A stretch of 5,478 bases of DNA from Ignavibacteria bacterium (GTDB taxonomy: Bacteria > Bacteroidota > Ignavibacteria > Tepidaquicellales > OLB5), in the NCBI GenBank assembly GCA_030835005.1, contig JAUQWT010000148.1, positions 1 to 5,478 of the forward strand, read 5' to 3'. Every line of letters starts with the position of its first letter. Position 1 is the first letter of the stretch. Both the position numbers and the translations under genes were made by a program. This document shows positions 1 through 5,478 of this stretch, in pieces. The notes beneath the pieces are model-generated. The model was given only the letters and a program-made list of their open reading frames with translations. It made no database searches and was not told the origin of the DNA.

Positions 1-1167
1 AGAGGAAGCAACAAATGAAATTTCATAATCCCCAGCGTTCAAATCATCCTTCACCGGGACAGCAACTTCTCGGCCCGTAATATCGTAAACTGTCAGTTTG
101 GTAAAGCCGCTCTCGGGTAGCGAGAATCTTATCCTTGTGGAAGGATTGAATGGATTTGGGTAGTTCTGATGCAGCTTATACCCCCCGGGCACCAACGTAG
201 ATACAGGCTGAATACCAATTGGGCTCTGGAACTTGAATAGCGCAAATACTGGAATATGGTCAGAGGCATAATGCAAAGCGTCTGCTATTAACTGGCCTAC
301 TGCAATATTTGGCGGCCTGTTTATTGAATCATTAAAATGTAGTCCGTCATTTCCGTATGCAGTTAAAGAACCCGGAATAATTGAGACTCCACCTTCAAGA
401 TTTACGCCTGTTGAGTATAATATCATATCAAACCTGTCATCCATCCCTCCTGTTGCCCCGCCGCCAAACTGCCTCACCCGTGGAGACTGAGTGTGATACA
501 TTGCATAGGCAGAATTATTCCACGTACCTGTAAGATTAAGCATATCATAAAAATGACCCTGGTTCCCCGAAACAACCTGCAGCAGTTTTGTATATGCAAT
601 CTCATTGGAGCTGTAAATATTAAAATCACCGCATACGATAAAATTGGAATTATCAGGCAGTGCATTAGTCACTTTTCTTAAACTATCTATTTCACGTCCG
701 CGCTGCTGCGCATCCGGCGAGGTATTCCCCGCTTTAAGGTGTAAAGCATATATCCGAAGTGTGTCAAGTGTTCCCAAGTGAACAAGCTTAAACTCATTAA
801 TATCCCGCAACTCTGTGCGTATCGGTGTATTGCTGATAAAAGCAAATTTAGAAGATCTAAAAAAAATCGCATTATCGGTATCAAAGCCATCTATAAATAC
901 ACCTGCTGCAAACGTCCCGAGCCCCAATGAATTGAGTATACGGTCTCTGATATTATTCACAGCAGACTGCGAGATGATCTCCTCAGCTACAAGAATATCC
1001 GGATTTGAGTTCTGTAAAACAGTGCGGAAAAAAACATTCCGGCTGGTATCGGTATTAAGATTCAGGACATTATAAGACATGATCTTCGCAGTATCCTGAG
1101 CTGTAGAATAGCCGGTTGTGAAAATGCCGGCAATTAGTGAAAAACAGAGTATTATTAGTCTTTTCAT
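1..1167 (-). CDS. Secreted EEP-fold nuclease/phosphatase with T9SS sorting domain (3' end cut by window)
   Basis: The frame is open from ATG at 1167 to the left edge (389 codons, no stop), so the C-terminus is missing. Residues 1-23 form a signal peptide with likely cleavage S-T-A|Q-D. Residues about 28-310 carry the endonuclease/exonuclease/phosphatase motifs: S-Y-N33, P-D-I-L-V-A-E62-E63, L-H143-L-K, G180-D181-F-N183, D-D-R-F-D247 and S302-D303-H304. These supply the metal-binding Glu, the catalytic Asp/Asn and the catalytic His, so the enzyme should be active as a Mg-dependent phosphodiesterase or phosphatase. From about 329 a linker leads to Q-N-Y336-P-N-P-F-N-P-S-T344 and the beta-rich start of a type A T9SS sorting domain; perhaps 25-35 residues are lost. 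The family cuts DNA, RNA, phosphoinositides or sphingomyelin, and the substrate cannot be read from sequence. An extracellular DNase is plausible but inferred. The ATG at 1167 is chosen because the signal peptide begins there. Confidence 0.9.
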   Translation of the reverse strand, partial: MKRLIILCFSLIAGIFTTGYSTAQDTAKIMSYNVLNLNTDTSRNVFFRTVLQNSNPDILVAEEIISQSAVNNIRDRILNSLGLGTFAAGVFIDGFDTDNAIFFRSSKFAFISNTPIRTELRDINEFKLVHLGTLDTLRIYALHLKAGNTSPDAQQRGREIDSLRKVTNALPDNSNFIVCGDFNIYSSNEIAYTKLLQVVSGNQGHFYDMLNLTGTWNNSAYAMYHTQSPRVRQFGGGATGGMDDRFDMILYSTGVNLEGGVSIIPGSLTAYGNDGLHFNDSINRPPNIAVGQLIADALHYASDHIPVFALFKFQSPIGIQPVSTLVPGGYKLHQNYPNPFNPSTRIRFSLPESGFTKLTVYDITGREVAVPVKDDLNAGDYEISFVASS

Positions 1168-1173
1168 AGAATA

Positions 1174-1190
1174 CAAAATACCACAAAATA
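1174..1190 (-). promoter_or_regulatory. Candidate -7 elements (two TATTTTG copies) for the EEP gene
   Basis: On the minus strand TATTTTG occurs at 1190-1184 and again at 1180-1174, the second ending six bases before the ATG at 1167. The Bacteroidota sigma consensus is TAnnTTTG, so both copies are one base short of it. The near copy would give a leaderless or almost leaderless mRNA; the far copy would give a leader of roughly ten bases. No clear -33 TTTG is visible. This is a weak motif call resting on position and duplication. Confidence 0.3.
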
Positions 1191-1207
1191 CTTCGTCTTT
1201 CAATTTT

Positions 1208-1225
1208 ATAATTAAAGTTAATTAT
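1208..1225. repeat. AT-only inverted repeat in the divergent intergenic region (possible operator)
   Basis: ATAATTAA at 1208-1215 is the exact reverse complement of TTAATTAT at 1218-1225, with a two-base spacer. It lies between the two divergent starts and just upstream of the candidate ispE -7 element. It could be a binding site for a dimeric regulator. The region is so AT-rich that a chance 8-bp match is quite possible. Confidence 0.3.
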
Positions 1226-1227
1226 GA

Positions 1228-1235
1228 TATTTTTG
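1228..1235 (+). promoter_or_regulatory. Candidate Bacteroidota-type -7 element for ispE
   Basis: TATTTTTG matches the TAnnTTTG consensus exactly and ends five bases before the chosen ATG at 1241. Transcription would start at or within a few bases of the start codon, giving a leaderless mRNA; this agrees with the lack of any Shine-Dalgarno here. No good -33 TTTG is seen at the expected distance. Confidence 0.45.
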
Positions 1236-1240
1236 TATTG

Positions 1241-2113
1241 ATGGCAAAAACATATAAGACTAAATCACCCGCTAAGATCAACATTGGTCTCAGGGTGCTT
1301 TCCGTGAGAAACGATGGTTTCCACGATATTGAAACGATCTTTTACCCGGTCAGGCTTTTCGATACTATTAGTTTAAAGATCAGGGAAATCGAGAGTAGTA
1401 CTAATACTGTAACCGTAAAGACGTCCGGAACAAAACAAATAAGCAGAAAAGAGAATATATGTTACAAAGCTGCATTATATTATTTGGAGGTATTCAGGTC
1501 AGAAAGTCATTACAGAATAGATATAAACATTAAGAAAGTAATACCTATTGGTGCCGGACTTGGCGGCGGCAGCTCTGATGCCGCAAGTGTGCTGAAGATA
1601 CTGGAAAAGCACTTCAGAAAAGGAAAGCAAACACCTACTGCAGGAATAAGGCACAATGTCAAATTAAGAAAGCTTGCAGTTTCTCTTGGCAGCGACGTCC
1701 CGTTTTTCCTGTTAAATAAACCTGCCTATGCATCAGGGAGAGGGGAAAGACTGAAACTTCTCCCCTATTTCAAAATAAGCGGTAAGATATTGATAGTGAA
1801 TCCGGGAATTAATGTTTCTACTTCATGGGCATACCGGGCGTTAAAAGTCAAAACAAGAAGAGCGGCAAGACTAAGTGGAGTAAAAAAGTTTTCACCTGAA
1901 GATATCAGGCTTATGACTAATGATTTCGAGAGGGTAATATTCAAAGAATATCCGGCCATTGAGAGGATCAAATATGAAATGATAACTTATGGAGCGAAGT
2001 TTGCTTTAATGAGCGGGAGCGGCTCAACAGTCTACGGAATTTTTGCACCCGCTAAAATTAAAGAGGCTGAAAGGCATTTTAGAAACAGAAAATATAATGT
2101 GTTTTCTGTATAA
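1241..2113 (+). CDS. ispE: 4-diphosphocytidyl-2-C-methyl-D-erythritol kinase
   Basis: This GHMP-family kinase phosphorylates the 2-hydroxyl of CDP-methylerythritol with ATP, the fourth step of the MEP pathway to IPP and DMAPP, in the cytoplasm. It is 290 residues long (E. coli about 283). Visible motifs are S-P-A-K12-I-N (catalytic Lys), D-G-F-H28-D-I-E-T (cytidine-binding His region), the glycine-rich ATP loop at 104-115 (G-A-G-L-G-G-G-S-S-D-A-A), L-G-S-D152-V-P-F-F (catalytic Asp), A-S-G-R-G-E, and M257-S-G-S-G-S-T near the C-terminus. The frame stays open upstream to an ATG at 1118, but the extra 41 residues have no IspE character and would overlap the divergent gene; ATG 1241 places Lys12 correctly. 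The stretch between ATP loop and Asp152 is about eight residues longer than in E. coli and strongly basic. The gene is monocistronic here, facing the minus-strand operon. Confidence 0.96.
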   Translation: MAKTYKTKSPAKINIGLRVLSVRNDGFHDIETIFYPVRLFDTISLKIREIESSTNTVTVKTSGTKQISRKENICYKAALYYLEVFRSESHYRIDINIKKVIPIGAGLGGGSSDAASVLKILEKHFRKGKQTPTAGIRHNVKLRKLAVSLGSDVPFFLLNKPAYASGRGERLKLLPYFKISGKILIVNPGINVSTSWAYRALKVKTRRAARLSGVKKFSPEDIRLMTNDFERVIFKEYPAIERIKYEMITYGAKFALMSGSGSTVYGIFAPAKIKEAERHFRNRKYNVFSV

Positions 2114-2115
2114 GA

Positions 2116-2156
2116 ATCAGGGCAGGCTTTTCGTTTCGTGAGCCTGCCCTCCTGAT
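2116..2156. terminator. Hairpin terminator between convergent genes, probably bidirectional
   Basis: AGGGCAGGCT at 2119-2128 pairs perfectly with AGCCTGCCCT at 2141-2150 around a 12-base loop. The outer ATCAGG (2116-2121) can instead pair with CCTGAT (2151-2156), leaving a three-base bulge. The hairpin begins three bases after the ispE stop and ends two bases before the stop of the minus-strand gene. Neither side has a strong T-run, so termination on either strand may be partial or protein-assisted. Confidence 0.75.
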
Positions 2157-2158
2157 AA

Positions 2159-3109
2159 CTAAAAATTCACTGAGAGATTGAAAGTTGGTATCTGTTTGAT
2201 CTCGTATGTATACGGCGATACACGGTTCTGCATTCTGAAACCGGTCTGAACTTTCAGCTTTTGGTTAAAAGTTGATATCACCCATGCGGCATCGGCTGCG
2301 CTCAGAATATGATTTACAATAGCAGTAATAGGGCCTATTTTGGCGTAATCATAAAAATCGTTAGCCTTTTGTCTTTCTATTGCATAACTTTTGAACATCT
2401 CAGTATGATATGTCTCATAGTTCTGTCTTGTTACCTGCCAATTTCCGAAGCCGCTTTCTGCATCAGCCCAGCCGCCCATGTATGTCTGGTATTTGCCTAT
2501 CAGTTCATAATATTGCTGGCTGTAATATTCCGGAAGAGTATGAGAAAAATTAAGAGTTCTCTCCGAAGCGATTATCTGATTTCTAAGTTCTTGCAAATCT
2601 TGCTGTTGCCAATCTATACTCTGCTGGAATTCATCATTTAGCCATCTCGCGTATCTCCTTACATCCCAATTCTCATTGGCAAACTTTTCAAATTCTTCGG
2701 TCTTATTATTGCCTTTCCCGTCAAAATAAAAATATGTACCCCACGCCAGCAGTTCAACAGCAAAGAATATTCCTGCTTTCAGGTAGTTTTCACCATAGAA
2801 CTCACCCGCACCCGGAACAAGAGCAGAAAGCAGAATTCCAAGTCCTATGGATTTCTTCTTTTTCTGCTGCTGATAATTGATATCAAAAGAGGAAAAATCT
2901 TTTTCCGGTGCCGCAGGATTCAACAGAAGATTCCTCTGCGGAACTGTGTTCAGTGCCGATTCTGTTGTTAAGATCTTATCTTCTGTAATAAGACCGGATC
3001 TTGATTCGTTCAACTTCAGTTTCGAATCCGTGATGTTTTGAGAGTACAAAATCCCTGAGCAAAAAACAATTGCTATAAACAAGGCCTGTTTCAAGAAGGT
3101 GGTTTTCAT
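2159..3109 (-). CDS. Exported DUF5683-like protein, long paralogue
   Basis: This 316-residue protein has no known function. Residues 1-23 are a signal peptide with likely cleavage L-Y-S|Q-N. A polar, low-complexity stretch with a Q/K run (about 80-86) follows. Residues 87-130 form the recognisable core: a hydrophobic helix, the loop A-L-V-P-G-A-G-E-F-Y-G, and a second hydrophobic helix, as in the DUF5683/TM2-like proteins of Bacteroidota. Residues 160-190 are Gln- and charge-rich and may form a helical hairpin. Residues 264-281 hold a third hydrophobic segment starting N-H-I-L-S-A. The C-terminus ends in alternating beta-like residues (T-F-N-L-S-V-N-F). The same core and the N-H-(I/V) segment occur in the gene at 3887-4672, so the two look like paralogues. 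ATG 3109 follows the truA stop after five bases, and it is the last gene of the operon before the hairpin. The envelope location is inferred; the name-level family call is from memory of the motif. Confidence 0.82.
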   Translation of the reverse strand: MKTTFLKQALFIAIVFCSGILYSQNITDSKLKLNESRSGLITEDKILTTESALNTVPQRNLLLNPAAPEKDFSSFDINYQQQKKKKSIGLGILLSALVPGAGEFYGENYLKAGIFFAVELLAWGTYFYFDGKGNNKTEEFEKFANENWDVRRYARWLNDEFQQSIDWQQQDLQELRNQIIASERTLNFSHTLPEYYSQQYYELIGKYQTYMGGWADAESGFGNWQVTRQNYETYHTEMFKSYAIERQKANDFYDYAKIGPITAIVNHILSAADAAWVISTFNQKLKVQTGFRMQNRVSPYTYEIKQIPTFNLSVNF

Positions 3110-3114
3110 ATTTG

Positions 3115-3885
3115 TTAATAATTTACTTTGTATAAAAAAAGAGCGTTAGCCGGTACATAATGTATCCTCATTTCTTCTCCTTTTTTGAATTTTTCTCTGA
3201 ATTCTTTTATTGAAAGTTTCCCGGAAGCAACTTTTATCATCGCTCCTACTATTGCCCTAACCATTGAATGCAAAAACCTGTTGGCGCAAATTTCGAACTT
3301 CACCACTCCGCCGCTGCTTTTAACAACCTTTGCATACAACACTTCTGACTGAAAATTATGCTTATCAGTCCTGTTTTTGCACAAGCTTCTGAATGAGTGA
3401 ACACCCTCAATAAGTTTGCAAAAATCTTTTGCTAAATCAATATCAAATTCTGTTTTGATGCAATACAACTTTTCTCTGTTGATTGCGTGCCTTTTTTCGG
3501 ATAGGAAATACCTGTAAATACGGCTTTTGGCGCTATATCGGGAGTGAAATTTATCTTCAGCAATTGAAGCCCTGTTGATCAGGATATCTTTCGGCAAAAT
3601 TCCGTTCATTCTGTATTTGATAGCCTGAATTCCGTACTTCCCGGCGGCTTCTCTGCTGATCCTGAAATTAGCAGTCTGCATGTAAGCATGAACACCGGAA
3701 TCGGTCCTGCCTGCGCCGGTTAACTTAATAATTTCATCCGGAAAAAGAACTTGTAAAGATTCTTCTATAGTCTGCTGAATTGTTTTGTTTTTAGATGCTG
3801 CTGACTGCCGCTGCCATCCGAAATAGTTCGTGCCGTCATATTCGATATCCAGCCTGATATTAAGCTGTTTTTCTTTATCAGCCAA
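3115..3885 (-). CDS. truA: tRNA pseudouridine(38-40) synthase
   Basis: TruA isomerises uridine to pseudouridine at positions 38-40 in the anticodon stem-loop of many tRNAs, in the cytoplasm. The 256-residue length fits the family (E. coli about 270). Family motifs in order are Y16-D-G-T-N-Y-F-G-W-Q-R-Q, G57-A-G-R-T-D62-S-G-V-H-A with the catalytic Asp62, F-H-S-R-Y-S-A-K-S-R-I-Y-R-Y, N-R-F-L-H-S-M-V-R in the second half, and a C-terminal P-A-N-A-L-F-L. Both halves of the fold are complete. The start is TTG at 3885-3883: no ATG or GTG lies between the upstream in-frame stop (3909-3907) and the conserved N-terminus, and the next Met is past the catalytic Asp. The start is one base after the TGA of the preceding gene, so translation is probably coupled to it. 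The gene sits between two DUF5683-like genes with no evident functional tie to them. Confidence 0.96.
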   Translation of the reverse strand: MADKEKQLNIRLDIEYDGTNYFGWQRQSAASKNKTIQQTIEESLQVLFPDEIIKLTGAGRTDSGVHAYMQTANFRISREAAGKYGIQAIKYRMNGILPKDILINRASIAEDKFHSRYSAKSRIYRYFLSEKRHAINREKLYCIKTEFDIDLAKDFCKLIEGVHSFRSLCKNRTDKHNFQSEVLYAKVVKSSGGVVKFEICANRFLHSMVRAIVGAMIKVASGKLSIKEFREKFKKGEEMRIHYVPANALFLYKVNY

Positions 3886-3889
3886 ATCA
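3883..3889 (-). promoter_or_regulatory. Stop-start junction (TGA-T-TTG) coupling truA to the upstream gene
   Basis: On the minus strand the upstream stop TGA (3889-3887) is followed by one T and then TTG (3885-3883), the only plausible truA start. No Shine-Dalgarno precedes it. A weak start codon this close to a stop suggests that ribosomes finishing the upstream gene restart on truA. Coupling is inferred from spacing. Confidence 0.6.
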
Positions 3890-4672
3890 AAACCACTTGA
3901 CCAGATTCAATTTGATGCCGTCTATTTTACTGAAATGCCTTTGCACACCGGCATTAAGGGTGAATCCGCCCGAACCTTTCTGTTTCAACTCGTCATTATA
4001 GCTGTTGGCAGCAAAAACTGCGCTGATTCCGCTGATAACGTGATTTATGAGCACCGCTCCAATGACAAATAACCTGTCGTTCAGGGTGCGGTCTCCGCCG
4101 ATCTTATCAGACCTGTACTGCATTCTTTCACTTTCTGAATTCCAATAAAATCCATAACCAAGCTCAGGATAATAGATCTTATCATACTCGCCAAAGCGCA
4201 GTTTTTCATTATTATACTCATCAACATTACTGTAATTGGCAATATCAACAAAGAATTTATCATCCTTATCTTTACCTGAAACTTGTACGCCTGCATGAAC
4301 TGATGCATAATTATACGCATCATCAAGCAGCCAGTTACCGTATATTGTGAATGCCGCATATGTAAGCCAGACGGCTGCTTCAGAAATCATGAAATATTTC
4401 CCTGTTTCAAATCTGTTGGCGTAAACGTGCCCCATACCGGGGATCAATAAACCATAGATAAACGCAAGTCCTGGAGATTTTTTTGAATGGCTCAAAGTTG
4501 TCTTCCTGCTGTCTGAAAGCGAGTCAAAGTAATTTAGACTGCTCTTAAGGCTTTGGCTGCTCTTCCAATGTTCAAGATCGGTCAGTTTAGTATCTCCGAA
4601 ATTGAGTTCAGTATTCTGAGCAAATACGGAAAGGGGAATCGTCAATGCAATGATCAGTTTCAGGAATTTCAT
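3887..4672 (-). CDS. Exported DUF5683-like protein, short paralogue
   Basis: This 261-residue protein has no known function. Residues 1-18 are a signal peptide with likely cleavage V-F-A|Q-N. After a polar stretch of about 45 residues, the core at 66-112 contains a hydrophobic helix, the loop G-L-L-I-P-G-M-G-H-V-Y, then a hydrophobic and aromatic helix, as in DUF5683-like proteins. A Tyr/Asp-rich middle follows (N-Y-A-S-V-H-A-G-V, then D-E-Y-N-N-E-K). Residues 203-226 are a further hydrophobic segment with N-H-V-I-S-G. The C-terminus is beta-like and ends in Trp-Phe, which suits an envelope protein. It shares the core, the N-H segment and the N-x-x-L-K after it with the gene at 2159-3109, but lacks that protein's Gln-rich insert and is 55 residues shorter. 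The start at 4672 is 28 bases after the dsbD stop with no Shine-Dalgarno. Whether the hydrophobic helices insert in the inner membrane or lie inside a barrel cannot be told. Confidence 0.82.
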   Translation of the reverse strand: MKFLKLIIALTIPLSVFAQNTELNFGDTKLTDLEHWKSSQSLKSSLNYFDSLSDSRKTTLSHSKKSPGLAFIYGLLIPGMGHVYANRFETGKYFMISEAAVWLTYAAFTIYGNWLLDDAYNYASVHAGVQVSGKDKDDKFFVDIANYSNVDEYNNEKLRFGEYDKIYYPELGYGFYWNSESERMQYRSDKIGGDRTLNDRLFVIGAVLINHVISGISAVFAANSYNDELKQKGSGGFTLNAGVQRHFSKIDGIKLNLVKWF

Positions 4673-4700
4673 GTACTATTGTTTATATTTTTAATTTCGT

Positions 4701-5478
4701 TTACTGTAAAGCTTTTTCCATCACTTTGATGAATTCCTCGGGCTTAAGGAATCCCGTAACTCTGAGGTCTTCGCGTTCTTTACCGTTTTTATCAATAAAT
4801 GCCACAACGGGAAGCCCCTGTATTTTGAATTTACCTTCGATTTCCTTATCACCCTTAGTTAAGTCAATCTTGATATTATTAAATTTCTTTGAAAGCTCAA
4901 TGATCTTCGGGTCAACATATGTATATTTATCAAGCTCCTTGCATTGTGCACACCAATCGGCATAAAAATCTATAATAGTTGGCTTATCTTTTGATTTAGC
5001 TATCGAAGCATCTATAAGCGGTTGAGTTTGTATCATCTGCCATTCATATTTGCCGGCTACTGACTGCAGTTCTTCGCCAAAGTGGAGATTCATCGAGCCC
5101 CAGATAATGCCTGCAATAGCAATGACAAACTTTATTCTGGTGTAGGTAGGTGCATTTATTGCTTTTCTGTCAATTAGTATCAGATATACTCCGGAAAGTA
5201 TCAGGAAAAGCGGAAAAATTACCTCATAAAGCTCAACTGACATTAGCGGCTGAGCAGTGTAAAGTGCCAGACCAAGCATCATAAGCCCGAAAATTATCTT
5301 GACACCTTCCATCCACTCCCCCGAACGCGGAAGCTTAGTTATCGAGCTTGAAAATATCGCCAGGAAAATATACGGCAAACCCAAGCCCAGAGAAAGAACA
5401 AAAAACATAATGAAACCAAGGAACGGGCTGCCGACTTGTCCCACATAAACAAGCAGGCTAAGTACAAGCGGTCCGATG
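4701..5478 (-). CDS. dsbD: Thiol:disulfide interchange protein DsbD, C-terminal part (5' end cut by window)
   Basis: DsbD carries electrons from cytoplasmic thioredoxin across the inner membrane to periplasmic thiol proteins. The frame is open to the right edge, giving 258 visible residues. They begin inside the membrane domain with I-G-P-L-V, equivalent to the segment after E. coli Cys285 (C-T-T-A-P-L); the matching Cys should lie about two codons outside the window. About five hydrophobic segments follow, including L-G-L-G-L-P-Y and the loop L-P-R-S-G-E-W-M-E-G-V-K, which closely matches E. coli L-P-K-S-G-P-W-M-E-Q-V-K. A periplasmic thioredoxin-like domain occupies about visible residues 135-258, with F-Y-A-D-W-C176-A-Q-C179-K-E-L, then G-L-P-V with the cis-Pro and R-V-T-G-F-L. 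Both active-site cysteines are present. The N-terminal nDsbD domain is not visible, so a shorter CcdA-thioredoxin architecture is not excluded. This is the most upstream visible gene of the operon, whose promoter is outside the window. Confidence 0.93.
   Translation of the reverse strand, partial: IGPLVLSLLVYVGQVGSPFLGFIMFFVLSLGLGLPYIFLAIFSSSITKLPRSGEWMEGVKIIFGLMMLGLALYTAQPLMSVELYEVIFPLFLILSGVYLILIDRKAINAPTYTRIKFVIAIAGIIWGSMNLHFGEELQSVAGKYEWQMIQTQPLIDASIAKSKDKPTIIDFYADWCAQCKELDKYTYVDPKIIELSKKFNNIKIDLTKGDKEIEGKFKIQGLPVVAFIDKNGKEREDLRVTGFLKPEEFIKVMEKALQ

Noticed and set aside
493..1075. Open frames at 493-681 and 815-1075 (plus) and 474-665 and 687-890 (minus)
   Set aside because: All lie inside the EEP gene, whose frame is fully open and carries every catalytic motif; their translations show no recognisable features.
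1118..1240. Upstream in-frame extension of ispE starting at ATG 1118
   Set aside because: The 41 extra residues have no IspE similarity, lie before the conserved N-terminus, and overlap the start of the divergent EEP gene and the candidate promoter.
1765..1971. Minus-strand open frame inside ispE
   Set aside because: Antisense to a conserved IspE segment; no independent support.
2309..2641. Plus-strand hydrophobic open frame of 110 codons
   Set aside because: It is antisense to the long DUF5683-like gene; the hydrophobic look comes from reading the complement of polar, Gln/Asn/Tyr-rich codons.
3059..3061. Cys17 of the long DUF5683-like protein as a lipoprotein attachment site
   Set aside because: The residues before it (I-V-F) do not fit a lipobox, which needs a small residue at -1; a signal peptidase I site at Ser23-Gln24 fits better.
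3830..4359. Open frames at 3830-4072 (plus) and 4081-4359 (minus, another frame)
   Set aside because: They overlap the short DUF5683-like gene and the truA start and show no family motifs.
4726..4965. Plus-strand open frame of 79 codons
   Set aside because: Antisense to the thioredoxin-like domain of DsbD, which is strongly conserved.
4701..5444. A short DsbD-like protein starting at GTG 5444
   Set aside because: The frame stays open to the window edge, and the residues before 5444 (I-G-P-L-V-L-S-L-L) continue the DsbD membrane domain, so this GTG is an internal Val.

Overview
The window looks like ordinary chromosomal DNA from a moderately AT-rich member of the Bacteroidota/Chlorobiota/Ignavibacteriota superphylum. 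Four things point there. A secreted protein ends in the Por/type IX secretion sorting signature (Q-N-Y-P-N-P-F-N-P-S-T). Two proteins resemble the DUF5683 type. No start codon has a convincing Shine-Dalgarno. All three predicted signal-peptidase I sites are followed by Gln. The exact wording of the sorting signature is most familiar to me from Ignavibacteria-like genomes, but that placement is inference.

Layout. Positions 1-1167 (minus) hold a secreted endonuclease/exonuclease/phosphatase-fold (EEP) protein with a C-terminal T9SS sorting domain that runs off the left edge. Positions 1168-1240 are a short AT-rich divergent promoter region. Positions 1241-2113 (plus) are ispE, a kinase of the MEP isoprenoid pathway. 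A strong hairpin at 2116-2156 separates ispE from the convergent genes to its right. From the right edge back to 2159, all on the minus strand, is a compact probable operon in transcription order: dsbD (3' part), a DUF5683-like exported protein, truA, and a second DUF5683-like exported protein. Gaps are 28, 1 and 5 bases.

How the genes relate. IspE (isoprenoid precursors) and TruA (tRNA pseudouridylation) are cytoplasmic housekeeping enzymes. DsbD passes electrons across the inner membrane to periplasmic thiols. The two DUF5683-like proteins are envelope proteins of unknown role and look like diverged paralogues on either side of truA. The EEP protein is probably delivered to the cell surface or medium by T9SS. 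Co-transcription of dsbD, truA and the envelope pair is probable, but no shared pathway is evident.

I found no RNA gene, mobile element, CRISPR array or clear sign of recent transfer. No gene-free stretch exceeds about 75 bases. The window does not show a clear undescribed system. The points most worth following are the paralogue pair enclosing truA, the probably leaderless divergent promoters, and the TTG restart of truA one base after the upstream stop.
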